Source of the DNA: Parvibaculum sp.
GTDB lineage: Bacteria > Pseudomonadota > Alphaproteobacteria > Parvibaculales > Parvibaculaceae
DNA length: 12,545 nt
Direction: 5' to 3'
Assembly: GCA_020062605.1 (NCBI GenBank)
Contig: JAGUWA010000339.1
Location: 1 to 12,545 of the forward strand
Below are positions 1 to 7,190 of the stretch, piece after piece. Made by a program: the position numbers and the translations under genes. Each line of letters opens with the position of its first letter. Position 1 is the first letter of the stretch. The notes under the pieces were generated by a model. The model was given only the letters and a program-made list of their open reading frames with translations. It ran no database searches and had not been told where the DNA came from.

Positions 1-756
1 GCCGCCCAGATAGGCAAAGGCGAGCGAAGTTTGCGCCCCGGACACGCCTTTCTGCGCGGCCTGCTGGAAGCGCTTGGCGGCCTGGGCGAGATTTTTCTCC
101 GTGCCGACCCCATCCTGCAGCATCAGCCCGAGTTGATAGGCGGCCTGCGGTTGCCCCTGATCGGCGGCGAGACGGAAATAGCGGGCGGCCTCGCCAACGT
201 CGCGGGGCTTGCCTTTCCCGGCGGCGTAGAGCGTGCCGAGATAGTATTGCGCGTCTGCGTTTCCCTTGGCGGCGGCCCTTCCGAACCAGGTTGCGGCTTC
301 GTCCAGGTCCTGTGCGCCGCCGCGGCCGGTTGTGTACATGAGGCCCAGTTCCGTCTGCGCGGCGATGTGATCCTGCGCCGCCGCATCGCGGAAGTGCTTG
401 CGGGCGGCAGATGGGCCGGCGCCTTCGACGCCTCCATATTCCATGAGCATGCCGAGCGCGTATTGGGCGCTCGCATCGCCCTGTGCCGCTGCCTTGGCAA
501 ACCATCTGGCCGCCACCTGCGGGTCGGGGGCGACGCCTTCGCCATTGTTGTAGATCGAGCCAAGCATGAGTTGCGCCTGCACATTGCCCTTTTCGGCAAG
601 CGGGGCGGCAACGAGAAGCGCCTGCTCATAACGGCCTGCCCGGTAGGCCTCGATAGCGGGGGCCATAGGATCGGCGTTGCCTTGGGCGGCCGCAGGTAAT
701 GCGGAGACGAGAGAAATGGCGATTGCCACCATCAATGTTGCCAGGAGATGCCTCAT
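1..756 (-). CDS. Secreted Sel1-repeat (TPR-like) protein, 3' end outside window
   Basis: The minus frame is open from the ATG at 756 to the left edge: 252 codons, no stop. The protein starts MRHLLATLMVAIAISLVSAL, followed by PAAAQ, which reads as a Sec signal peptide with cleavage near residue 24. After a short linker (about 25–56) come Sel1-like repeats of exactly 36 residues at 57–92, 93–128, 129–164, 165–200 and 201–236, with a sixth beginning at 237. Each has the pattern AQ..LG.(L/I)Y..G.G...D...AA.WF..AA. The helical solenoid should sit in the periplasm or be exported. Sel1 proteins usually scaffold protein–protein contacts, but the partner cannot be told from sequence. The start codon overlaps the thiE stop by 4 bases (ATGA), so the two are probably translationally coupled. 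The family call is firm; the biological role is unknown. Confidence 0.9.
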   Translation of the reverse strand, partial: MRHLLATLMVAIAISLVSALPAAAQGNADPMAPAIEAYRAGRYEQALLVAAPLAEKGNVQAQLMLGSIYNNGEGVAPDPQVAARWFAKAAAQGDASAQYALGMLMEYGGVEGAGPSAARKHFRDAAAQDHIAAQTELGLMYTTGRGGAQDLDEAATWFGRAAAKGNADAQYYLGTLYAAGKGKPRDVGEAARYFRLAADQGQPQAAYQLGLMLQDGVGTEKNLAQAAKRFQQAAQKGVSGAQTSLAFAYLGG

Positions 757-1424
757 CGGACCTTGCTTTCCTCGATCATGACCCTGTTCAGGGCGCGGAC
801 CGCCGCGGCAGGCCCTGCTTCGTGAGACCAGACACCGGAGGACACCGCCAGAAAGTCGGCGCCTGCGCAAACGAGCGGCGCTGCGTTGTCCGCCGTAATC
901 CCCCCGATCGCGACGCAAGGCAGTGTGAACATTTCCGACCACCATGTGAGGATCTCCGGGTCGGCCATACTTATAGGCTCTTTCGTGTCGGTTTTATAAA
1001 AGGCACCGAAAGCGACGTAATCGGCGCCTGCTTCCCCTGCCTCCATGGCGAGGTGGCGCGAGTTGTGGCAGGTAACGCCGACGATCCGGTCGGGCCCAAC
1101 GAGTTTCCGGGCCTCGGCATAGGCTGTGTCCGTCTGGCCGATATGCGTGCCGTCCGCGCCGAGTTCCGCCGCGAGGTCGGGCCGGTCGTTGATGAGGAAG
1201 GCGACATCGCGCGCCTGCACAAGCGGCATCAGGATTTCGGCTGCACGGCGGATGGCGTCCGCTTCCGGCGGTGCCTCGTTCTCGCCCTTGAGACGAAGCT
1301 GCAGGCAGGCGACGTCGCCCGCGTCGAGCGCCATCTTCAGCGTGTCGGCGAAGGCGCGCGGCTCGAAGCGGGGCGGGGTGATGAGATAGAGGCGGCAGGG
1401 CTCGCGTGTTTCTTCGTCGGTCAT
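753..1424 (-). CDS. thiE: Thiamine phosphate synthase (ThiE family)
   Basis: A 223-residue TIM-barrel protein of normal ThiE length. ThiE joins HMP pyrophosphate to thiazole phosphate carboxylate, giving thiamine phosphate in the cytoplasm. Most ThiE active-site positions are visible: QLRLK at 42–46 (Q, R and K of the pyrophosphate site), ND at 79–80, GQTD ending in D99, TDTK at 145–148, the phosphate loop AIGGI at 172–176, and AVSSG at 193–197. Where many ThiE proteins have GVS.H, this one has GVTCH (116–120), a conservative change. It lies behind the fba terminator and overlaps the Sel1 gene, so it probably belongs to a separate two-gene unit. No Shine–Dalgarno is visible before the ATG (GCTAGAACATCCCC-ATG), which fits a possibly leaderless message. 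No other thi gene is in view and no TPP riboswitch was recognised. A TenI-like paralogue is the main alternative, but the retained catalytic residues favour ThiE. Confidence 0.85.
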   Translation of the reverse strand: MTDEETREPCRLYLITPPRFEPRAFADTLKMALDAGDVACLQLRLKGENEAPPEADAIRRAAEILMPLVQARDVAFLINDRPDLAAELGADGTHIGQTDTAYAEARKLVGPDRIVGVTCHNSRHLAMEAGEAGADYVAFGAFYKTDTKEPISMADPEILTWWSEMFTLPCVAIGGITADNAAPLVCAGADFLAVSSGVWSHEAGPAAAVRALNRVMIEESKVR

Positions 1425-1430
1425 GGGGAT

Positions 1431-1459
1431 GTTCTAGCGCGGTGACGGGGCAAAGACAA
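1431..1459 (-). promoter_or_regulatory. Candidate sigma-70-like promoter for thiE
   Basis: On the minus strand, TTGTCT (1459–1454) and TAGAAC (1436–1431) are separated by exactly 17 bases. A start 7 bases after the -10 would fall at about 1424, the first base of the thiE ATG, implying a leaderless transcript. The -35 element overlaps the T-rich tail of the fba terminator. This is a pattern match only. Confidence 0.4.
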
Positions 1460-1488
1460 AACGCCCCGCTTACGGAAGCGGGGCGTTT
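1459..1488 (-). terminator. Intrinsic terminator after fba
   Basis: A perfect 12-bp inverted repeat (AAACGCCCCGCT / AGCGGGGCGTTT) with a 6-base loop lies 21 bases beyond the fba stop. On the minus strand the GC-rich stem runs into TTTTGTCTTTG, a reasonable U-rich tail. On the plus strand only three T residues follow, so the minus orientation is favoured. It should end the tkt-gap-pgk-fba transcript before thiE. Confidence 0.85.
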
Positions 1489-1509
1489 ACAAGGTAGCCT
1501 GAGTGGATA

Positions 1510-2529
1510 TCAGGCGGCCTTTTCGAGGCCGCTCTCCCATTTGCCGAGAGCGGCGAGGCCGTTCATCTTCGCGCGGTGGAGGAAGGCCTTCTGGGCGGCG
1601 GGCACATTCTCTGCCTTGCCGCTCCATGCCTTCTGCGGGGCGGCCTGCAATGCACGGCCATAGGAGAAGGACATCTTCCAGGGGAAGCCACCAATCGCAT
1701 TCATCGCGTTCAGATGCGCCGTCGCATCTTCGTCGGACTGACCGCCCGACAGGAAAACGATACCCGGAATGGCGGCGGGAACGGTGCGCTTGAAGCACGC
1801 GATGGTCTTTTCCGCCACTTCCTCGACGCCGGCCTGTGTCGGGCACTTCTTGCCCGAGACGATCATGTTCGGCTTCAGGATCGTGCCTTCGAGGTTCACA
1901 TTGTGGAGCGCGAGGCGGCTGAAGACGGCGCGAAGCGTCGCTTCCGTTACCTCGAAGCAGCGATCGGCGGTATGCGTGCCGTCCATCAGGACTTCGGGCT
2001 CGACGATCGGGACGATTTTCGCTTCCTGACAAAGGGCGGCATAGCGGGCAAGCGCTTCCGCATTCGCCTCGATGCAGGCATTGGTCGGGATGCCGTCCGC
2101 GATGTCGATCACCGCGCGCCACTTCGCGAAGCGGGCGCCGAGGTCGTAATACTCGGCGAGGCGCTCGCGAAGACCGTCGAGGCCCTCCGTCACGGTCTCG
2201 CCGGGGAAGCCAGCCATGGGCTTTGCGCCGGCATCGACCTTGATACCCGGAATGGACCCTGCGTTCTTGATGAGGTCGACGAGGGGCGTGCCATCCTTGG
2301 CCTTCTGGCGGATCGTTTCGTCATAAAGGATCACGCCGGAAATGTGGTTCTTCATGGCCTCTTCGGTGCGGAACAGAAGCTCGCGGTAGTCGCGGCGGTT
2401 CTCTTCCGTGGAAGCGACGTTAATCGCGTCGAACCGCTTCTTGATCGTGCCGGAGCTTTCGTCGGCTGCCAGAATGCCCTTGCCCGGCGCAACCATGGCC
2501 TGTGCAATCGATTCAAGCGTCTCAGTCAT
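1510..2529 (-). CDS. fba: Fructose-bisphosphate aldolase, class I
   Basis: A 339-residue Schiff-base (class I) aldolase, which cleaves fructose 1,6-bisphosphate to dihydroxyacetone phosphate and glyceraldehyde 3-phosphate, or runs in reverse in gluconeogenesis. Visible motifs: GILAADESSGTIKKR at 18–32 (active-site Asp at 23), GIKVD at 95–99, FAKWR at 134–138, PIVEPE at 174–179 (catalytic Glu), ILKPNM at 217–222 with the Schiff-base lysine K219, and FLSGGQS at 259–265 (phosphate binding). It ends in GLEKAA and lacks the C-terminal Tyr typical of the animal enzymes. The ATG at 2529 is chosen because AGAGGACAGG lies just upstream and the protein then begins MTETLESIAQ, close to family N-termini. 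A TTG at 2574 in the same frame gives an unlikely extension. It is the last gene of the operon, 46 bases after pgk and ahead of the terminator. Confidence 0.95.
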   Translation of the reverse strand: MTETLESIAQAMVAPGKGILAADESSGTIKKRFDAINVASTEENRRDYRELLFRTEEAMKNHISGVILYDETIRQKAKDGTPLVDLIKNAGSIPGIKVDAGAKPMAGFPGETVTEGLDGLRERLAEYYDLGARFAKWRAVIDIADGIPTNACIEANAEALARYAALCQEAKIVPIVEPEVLMDGTHTADRCFEVTEATLRAVFSRLALHNVNLEGTILKPNMIVSGKKCPTQAGVEEVAEKTIACFKRTVPAAIPGIVFLSGGQSDEDATAHLNAMNAIGGFPWKMSFSYGRALQAAPQKAWSGKAENVPAAQKAFLHRAKMNGLAALGKWESGLEKAA

Positions 2530-2575
2530 TGTCCTGTCCTCTGGATACCAAAAGATGAACCGGATGTCGTTCAAC

Positions 2576-3784
2576 CTATTTGCGGTTTAGCGCCGCAACA
2601 CCCGGCAGTTCAATACCTTCCATCCACTCGAGGAAGGCCCCGCCCGCGGCGGAAACATAGGTAAAGTCGTCGGCGGCGCCGGCCTCGTTCAAGGCCGCCA
2701 CCGTATCGCCGCCGCCCGCCACCGAGACAAGCGCACCCTGCTTGCTGCGCATTGCGACGATGCGTGCGGCCTCGGTCGTTCCCTTGTCGAAAGGCGGCAC
2801 CTCGAAAGCGCCCAGCGGCCCGTTCCAGACCACGGTGCTCGCGGTTTCGAAACGCGCGGCGAGATGCGCGAGCGTGTCGGGACCGACGTCGAGGATCATC
2901 TCGTCCTCGGGCACATCGTCCACCGTGGTGACATGCGACGCCGCACCGGCCTTGAATTCCTTCGCCACCACGACGTCCGTCGGCAGCACGATGTCGCATT
3001 TCGCCCCGCGCGCATTCGCCAGAATGTGGCGCGCCGTGTCGAAAAGGTCCGGCTCGCAGAGCGACTTGCCGACTTTCTTGCCCTGGGCCGCAAGGAACGT
3101 ATTTGCCATGCCGCCGCCGATGACCAGTGCATCGACCTTCTTCACGAGGTTGCCGAGGAGCGCGATCTTGGTCGAAACCTTGGCGCCGCCGACGATGGCG
3201 ACGACGGGGCGCTTCGGATTGCCGAGCGCGGCGTCGAGCGCGTCGAGTTCGGCTTGCATGGCCCGGCCCGCATAGGATGGCAGGAAATAGGTGATGCCTT
3301 CGGTCGAGGCATGGGCGCGATGGGCGCAGGAAAAGGCGTCGTTCACATAGACGTTGCCGTTTTCGGCCAACGCTCTGGCAAAGTCGGGGTCGTTGTTTTC
3401 CTCACCCTCATGGAAGCGGGTGTTTTCGAGCACGAGGATGGTGCCGGGGGCCATGGCGTCGCAGGCTTTCGCGGCCTTCTCGCCGATGCAATCCTCCGCA
3501 AAGCCGACCTCCGTGCCGGTATAGGCGCCCAGCACGTCGGCGACGGGTTTGAGGGAGTATTTTGCCTCCGGCTTGCCTTTCGGGCGACCGAAGTGAGATA
3601 GCACGATGACCCGGGCGCCCTGGCTTGCGAGCTCTTTCAGGGTGGGAGCGACGCGCTCGATGCGCGTCGCGTCCGACACCTTGCCGTCCTGCATGGGTAC
3701 GTTGAGATCGGCCCGAACGAGAACCTTGAGGCCCTTCAGACCTACGGCAGCAGCGAGATCGTCAAGCGTCTTGTGATCGGCCAT
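2576..3784 (-). CDS. pgk: Phosphoglycerate kinase
   Basis: A 402-residue protein, normal for bacterial PGK, catalysing the reversible transfer of phosphate from 1,3-bisphosphoglycerate to ADP in the cytoplasm. Motifs in order: VRADLNVPMQDG at 23–34 (family signature), LSHFGRPKG at 62–70 and NTRFHEGEE at 121–129 (N-domain substrate basic patch), NDAFSCAHRAHAS at 148–160, GGAKVSTKI at 199–207, GGGMANTF at 223–230, then NGPLGAFE at 321–328 and GGGDTVAA at 357–364 (nucleotide binding, C-domain). Both Rossmann-like halves are intact. It follows gap by 19 bases with only a modest Shine–Dalgarno (GGAG, 12 bases before the ATG), so coupling to gap translation is plausible. It uses the product of the gap reaction directly. 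Confidence 0.97.
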   Translation of the reverse strand: MADHKTLDDLAAAVGLKGLKVLVRADLNVPMQDGKVSDATRIERVAPTLKELASQGARVIVLSHFGRPKGKPEAKYSLKPVADVLGAYTGTEVGFAEDCIGEKAAKACDAMAPGTILVLENTRFHEGEENNDPDFARALAENGNVYVNDAFSCAHRAHASTEGITYFLPSYAGRAMQAELDALDAALGNPKRPVVAIVGGAKVSTKIALLGNLVKKVDALVIGGGMANTFLAAQGKKVGKSLCEPDLFDTARHILANARGAKCDIVLPTDVVVAKEFKAGAASHVTTVDDVPEDEMILDVGPDTLAHLAARFETASTVVWNGPLGAFEVPPFDKGTTEAARIVAMRSKQGALVSVAGGGDTVAALNEAGAADDFTYVSAAGGAFLEWMEGIELPGVAALNRK

Positions 3785-3803
3785 TGATGTTCGCGGCTCC
3801 GGC

Positions 3804-4811
3804 TCAGAGCAGCTTGCCCATGGCGACCGCAGTGTCGCCCATGCGGTTCGAGAAGCCCCACTCGTTGTCGTACCAGGAAAGCACGCGCACGAGCTTGCCC
3901 TCGATCACCTGCGTCTGTGTGAGATCAAAGGTGGAGGAGGCGGGGTTGTGATTGAAGTCGATCGAGACATTGGGCTCGTTGGTCGTCGCGAGGATGCCCT
4001 TGAGGGGACCCTTCGAGGCGGCGAGGATCGCGGCGTTCACTTCCTCGGCCGTAGTCTTCTTCTTCGCGGTGAAGACGAGGTCGATGACCGAGACGTTCGG
4101 GGTCGGCACGCGGATCGAGGTGCCGTCGAGCTTGCCCTTCAGTTCCGGAAGCACGAGACCGACGGCCTTCGCGGCGCCGGTCGAGGTCGGGATCATGGAG
4201 ACGCCAGCGGCGCGCGCGCGGCGAGGGTCCTTGTGCAGCGTGTCGACTGTGTTCTGGTCGCCCGTATAGGCGTGGATCGTCGTCATGTAACCCTGCTCGA
4301 TCCCGCAGGCCTTGTGCAGGACCTGCGCGACCGGTGCCAGACAGTTCGTCGTGCAGGAAGCGTTCGAGACGATCTTGTGGCTCTTCTTGAGCTCCTTGTG
4401 GTTCACGCCGTAAACGACCGTGAGGTCCGAATTTTCGCCCGGAGCGGAGATCAGGACCTTCTTTGCGCCTGCCGTGAGGTGGGCGGCGGCCTTTTCGCGC
4501 GCGGTGAAGAGACCCGTGCATTCGAGCGCGATGTCGACGCCGAGATCCTTCCAGGGAAGCTTCGCGGGGTCGCGCTCGGCGAGAACCTTGATCGGGCCAC
4601 GGCCGAGGTCCATCGAGGACTTCGTCGTCTTGATCTTGCCGGGGAAGCGGCCGTGAACGCTGTCGTATTTCAACAGGAGGGCGTTGGCGTCGACCGATCC
4701 GAGATCGTTGATGGCCACAACTTCGATATCCTTGCGGCCGGATTCCGCGATGGCGCGGAGCACCAGGCGCCCGATCCGACCGAATCCGTTAATCGCAACG
4801 CGCACTGCCAT
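3804..4811 (-). CDS. gap: Glyceraldehyde-3-phosphate dehydrogenase, type I
   Basis: A 335-residue phosphorylating GAPDH converting glyceraldehyde 3-phosphate, NAD and phosphate to 1,3-bisphosphoglycerate. The N-terminal Rossmann motif INGFGRIGR is at 7–15; Asp36 in AINDLGS is the residue that usually favours NAD over NADP. The catalytic loop ASCTTNCLAP (151–160) carries Cys153, with the partner His180 in TTIHAYTGDQ. HKDPRRARAA (193–202) and the terminal WYDNEWGFS (313–321) are also conserved. The ATG is preceded by a strong Shine–Dalgarno (AGGAGA, spacing 8–9), the best in this operon. It sits 23 bases after tkt and 19 before pgk, so the two steps that make and use 1,3-bisphosphoglycerate are co-expressed. 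Confidence 0.97.
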   Translation of the reverse strand: MAVRVAINGFGRIGRLVLRAIAESGRKDIEVVAINDLGSVDANALLLKYDSVHGRFPGKIKTTKSSMDLGRGPIKVLAERDPAKLPWKDLGVDIALECTGLFTAREKAAAHLTAGAKKVLISAPGENSDLTVVYGVNHKELKKSHKIVSNASCTTNCLAPVAQVLHKACGIEQGYMTTIHAYTGDQNTVDTLHKDPRRARAAGVSMIPTSTGAAKAVGLVLPELKGKLDGTSIRVPTPNVSVIDLVFTAKKKTTAEEVNAAILAASKGPLKGILATTNEPNVSIDFNHNPASSTFDLTQTQVIEGKLVRVLSWYDNEWGFSNRMGDTAVAMGKLL

Positions 4812-4834
4812 TTGCTTGTTCTCCTGAGCGTAAG

Positions 4835-6868
4835 TTAGGCCTTTTCCTCGAGACGCGCCTTTGCCGCGGCTACCGCCGCCTCGGGGGTAATGTTGAAGTG
4901 CTTGTAAAGTTCCGGCGCGGGTCCGGATGCACCGAAGCCGGTCATGCCGATGAAATCGCCATCCGCGCCGATATAGCGGTCCCAGCCAAAGCGAACGGCG
5001 GCCTCGATCGCGATCTTGACGGTGCCCTCGCCGAGCATTTCGGCCTGGAAGTCCTTCGACTGCTGGTCGAAGAGGTCGAGGCAGGGCATGGAGACGACGC
5101 GCGCGGGGATACCGTCGCGCTCAAGCATCTGCCGAGCCGCAATCGCGATCTCGACTTCGGAGCCTGTTGCCAGTAGCGACACCTGCGCCTTGGCGGAGGC
5201 GGGGACAAGTTCATAGGCACCGCGGGCGCAGAGATTCTTGTTCGTGTTCTCGGTGCGAACGGCGGGCAGGTTCTGGCGCGACAGAGCAAGGACCGAAGGC
5301 GTGTTCTTCGCTTCGAGTGCGAGTTGCCAGCATTCGAGTGTCTCGACTGCGTCCGCCGGGCGGAATACATGGACGTTCGGCATCGCCCTGAGGCTCGCCA
5401 GATGTTCGACCGGCTGGTGCGTCGGCCCGTCTTCGCCGAGGCCGATCGAGTCGTGCGTCATCACATAGATGACGCGCTGTCCCATCAGCGCCGAAAGACG
5501 AATTGCCGGACGACAGTAGTCCGTGAACACGAGGAAGGTACCGGAATAGGGGATAAGACCCTTGTGCAAGGCCATGCCGTTCATCGCGGCGGCCATTCCG
5601 TGCTCACGGATGCCGTAGTGGATGAACGAGCCGGAGAAATCCTCCGCCGTGACAGCCTTTTGTTCGCGCGAGCGCGTGTTGTTCGAGCCCGTCAGGTCCG
5701 CCGATCCGCCGATGGTTTCAGGCAGTGCGGCGTTGATGACGTTGAGCGCTTCCTCGGAAGATTTGCGGGTCGCCCATTTCGGCTTGTCGGCGACGAGCTT
5801 CTCCTTGAAGGCCTCGATCGCCTTGCCGAGACCGGCGGGAAGGTCGCCTGCGATGCGCCGCTCGAACTCCGTACGGGTTTCGGCGGGCAAGGCTGCCAGC
5901 CTTTCTTCCCAGGCCTTGCGTGCCTTGACGTTGCGGAGGCCGGCGATGCGCCAGGCATCCAGCGTCTCGCTGGGGACGGTGAAGGGCTCCGCCTTCCAGT
6001 GCAGCGTCTCGCGGGCGAGCGTTATTTCATCTGCGCCGAGCGGCGAGCCGTGCGAGGACGATTTGCCCTGCTTGTTCGGCGAGCCATAGCCGATCACAGT
6101 GCGGCAGGCGATGAGGGTCGGCTTGTCGGACTTCTGCGCCTTTTCGATGGCTGCAGCGATCTCGTCCGGATTGTGGCCGTCGATTCGGCTCGCATTCCAG
6201 CCCGCCGCTTCGAAGCGCTTCAGCGCGTCACCGGATTCAGAGAGCGACAGGGCGCCGTCGATGGTGATTTCGTTGTCGTCGTAGAGAACGATGAGCTTGG
6301 AAAGCTTCAGGTGCCCGGCAAGGCTGATCGCCTCGTGGCTGATGCCTTCCATGAGGTCGCCGTCGGAGGCAATCACATATGTATAGTGATCGACGATTTC
6401 CTTGCCGAAGCGGGCCGCCTGAAGACGTTCGGCAAGCGCCATGCCCACAGCCGTCGAGATGCCCTGACCGAGCGGCCCCGTGGTCGTTTCCACGCCCTCG
6501 GCGTGGCCATATTCGGGGTGTCCGGCCGTGATCGAGCCAAGCTGGCGGAAGTTCCTGATCTGCTCGATCGTCATGTCCTCGTAGCCGAGCAGGTAGTTCA
6601 CGGCATAAAGCAGCATCGAGCCATGGCCGGCCGACAGCACGAAACGGTCGCGGTCCGGCCAGCCGGGCTTCCGGGGGTCGATCTTCAAAAAGCGGGTAAA
6701 GAGCACCGTGGCCATGTCAGCCGTGCCCATCGGCATGCCGGGGTGACCGGAATTCGCCTGCTGCACTGCATCCATCGCCAAGGCGCGGATCGCATTGGCC
6801 ATCGCATCGTGCGAGGCACCGGATGATTTCGCTTTTTCGGCGACGGCGGATTTTTCAGTTGGCGTCAT
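4835..6868 (-). CDS. tkt: Transketolase
   Basis: A 677-residue thiamine-diphosphate enzyme moving two-carbon units between ketose and aldose phosphates in the non-oxidative pentose phosphate pathway. Seen in order: RALAMDAVQQANSGHPGMP at 28–46 (transketolase signature 1), SAGHGSMLLYA at 79–89, the TPP/metal motif starting SDGDLMEG at 168–175 and closing at Asn199 in YDDNE, GIREHGMA at 419–426 with the catalytic Glu422, signature 2 GEDGPTHQPVEHLASLR at 478–494, and a C-terminal domain to LEEKA. It is the first gene of the operon and faces the plus-strand genes across 322 bases. The Shine–Dalgarno is weak (GAGTG in GGCAATAGAGTGACAC-ATG). Met23 (MANAIRALAM) is an alternative start nearer to many family members. 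No ribulose-bisphosphate carboxylase or phosphoribulokinase gene is in view, so a Calvin-cycle role cannot be claimed. Confidence 0.96.
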   Translation of the reverse strand: MTPTEKSAVAEKAKSSGASHDAMANAIRALAMDAVQQANSGHPGMPMGTADMATVLFTRFLKIDPRKPGWPDRDRFVLSAGHGSMLLYAVNYLLGYEDMTIEQIRNFRQLGSITAGHPEYGHAEGVETTTGPLGQGISTAVGMALAERLQAARFGKEIVDHYTYVIASDGDLMEGISHEAISLAGHLKLSKLIVLYDDNEITIDGALSLSESGDALKRFEAAGWNASRIDGHNPDEIAAAIEKAQKSDKPTLIACRTVIGYGSPNKQGKSSSHGSPLGADEITLARETLHWKAEPFTVPSETLDAWRIAGLRNVKARKAWEERLAALPAETRTEFERRIAGDLPAGLGKAIEAFKEKLVADKPKWATRKSSEEALNVINAALPETIGGSADLTGSNNTRSREQKAVTAEDFSGSFIHYGIREHGMAAAMNGMALHKGLIPYSGTFLVFTDYCRPAIRLSALMGQRVIYVMTHDSIGLGEDGPTHQPVEHLASLRAMPNVHVFRPADAVETLECWQLALEAKNTPSVLALSRQNLPAVRTENTNKNLCARGAYELVPASAKAQVSLLATGSEVEIAIAARQMLERDGIPARVVSMPCLDLFDQQSKDFQAEMLGEGTVKIAIEAAVRFGWDRYIGADGDFIGMTGFGASGPAPELYKHFNITPEAAVAAAKARLEEKA

Positions 6869-6949
6869 GTGTCACTCTATTGCCCAGACGGGCGCTGAGC
6901 GGGCAGGAGATTGCGGATTCTCCGCGCCGTGGGAGAGCCGCTCATTGCG

Positions 6950-6975
6950 CGTATCGGGGGCTCGTATCGGGGGCT
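6950..6975. repeat. Two-copy tandem repeat, 13-base unit
   Basis: CGTATCGGGGGCT occurs twice back to back (6950–6962 and 6963–6975), followed by a degenerate third version (CTTACCGGGGCCCT). It lies in the tkt upstream region. It could be a slippage product or a pair of binding sites; nothing here decides between them. Confidence 0.75.
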
Positions 6976-7092
6976 CTTACCGGGGCCCTCCCGAGAGCGG
7001 CGCCACAATGACCACGGACCCCCCGGGAGTCAATGCCGGAATGGCCGGATTGAGCAGCGATTCAGCGCATATCGGATTGCCGTTTTGCGGGG

Positions 7093-7105
7093 GCCGGTTA
7101 CCGGC
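7093..7105. promoter_or_regulatory. Palindrome, possible operator
   Basis: GCCGGT-T-ACCGGC is a perfect 6+1+6 palindrome ending 4 bases before the -35 of the zapA-cluster promoter. The position suits a dimeric regulator, but I do not recognise the site as that of a named protein. Confidence 0.35.
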
Positions 7106-7109
7106 AGCG

Positions 7110-7139
7110 TTGACCTCATTTCACAGGCCTGCCTATCTT
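7110..7139 (+). promoter_or_regulatory. Candidate promoter of the DUF4164–zapA unit
   Basis: TTGACC (7110–7115) and TATCTT (7134–7139) are separated by 18 bases, a good sigma-70-like match. Transcription would start near 7146, leaving a leader of about 45 bases before the ATG at 7191. Confidence 0.55.
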
Positions 7140-7149
7140 GGCGTTGGAT

Positions 7150-7172
7150 GTTCCGGCTGCTTCGGCCGGAAC
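7150..7172 (+). other. Hairpin at the 5' end of the DUF4164–zapA leader
   Basis: GTTCCGGC and GCCGGAAC form a perfect 8-bp stem around a 7-base loop (TGCTTCG). It begins a few bases after the predicted transcription start and ends 18 bases before the start codon, leaving the ribosome site free. A 5'-stabilising role is likelier than termination, since no T tract follows. Confidence 0.5.
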
Positions 7173-7190
7173 GGTCAGCCCGGGAACGAC

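Larger units (their letters stand above)
6869..7190. other. Divergent intergenic region between tkt and the DUF4164/zapA genes
   Basis: This 322-base stretch has no credible gene. It must carry the minus-strand tkt promoter and the plus-strand promoter. Visible elements are a 13-base tandem repeat (6950–6975), a 13-base perfect palindrome (7093–7105), a promoter candidate (7110–7139) and a leader hairpin (7150–7172), listed separately. I saw no convincing -35/-10 pair for tkt on the minus strand. Confidence 0.8.

Noticed and set aside
31..699. A 222-codon plus-strand frame at the left edge, and a 168-codon minus-strand frame at 123–629
   Set aside because: The other minus frame encodes a signal peptide and five perfect-period Sel1 repeats, so both of these are shadows.
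1425..1509. TPP riboswitch upstream of thiE
   Set aside because: Only 85 bases are available, mostly taken by the fba terminator. I see no TPP-box pattern such as CTGAGA.
2530..2574. TTG-initiated N-terminal extension of fba
   Set aside because: It begins 2 bases from the pgk stop and adds MNDIRFIFWYPEDRT, unlike aldolase N-termini. The ATG at 2529 has a better ribosome site.
1576..2664. A 362-codon plus-strand open frame opposite fba and the end of pgk
   Set aside because: Antisense shadow across two clear genes and their intergenic gap, with no family motifs.
5324..6826. A 500-codon plus-strand open frame opposite tkt
   Set aside because: It lies wholly antisense to a transketolase with all catalytic motifs. 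The translation is Arg/Gly/Val-rich with no recognisable domain, the usual shadow frame of GC-rich coding DNA.
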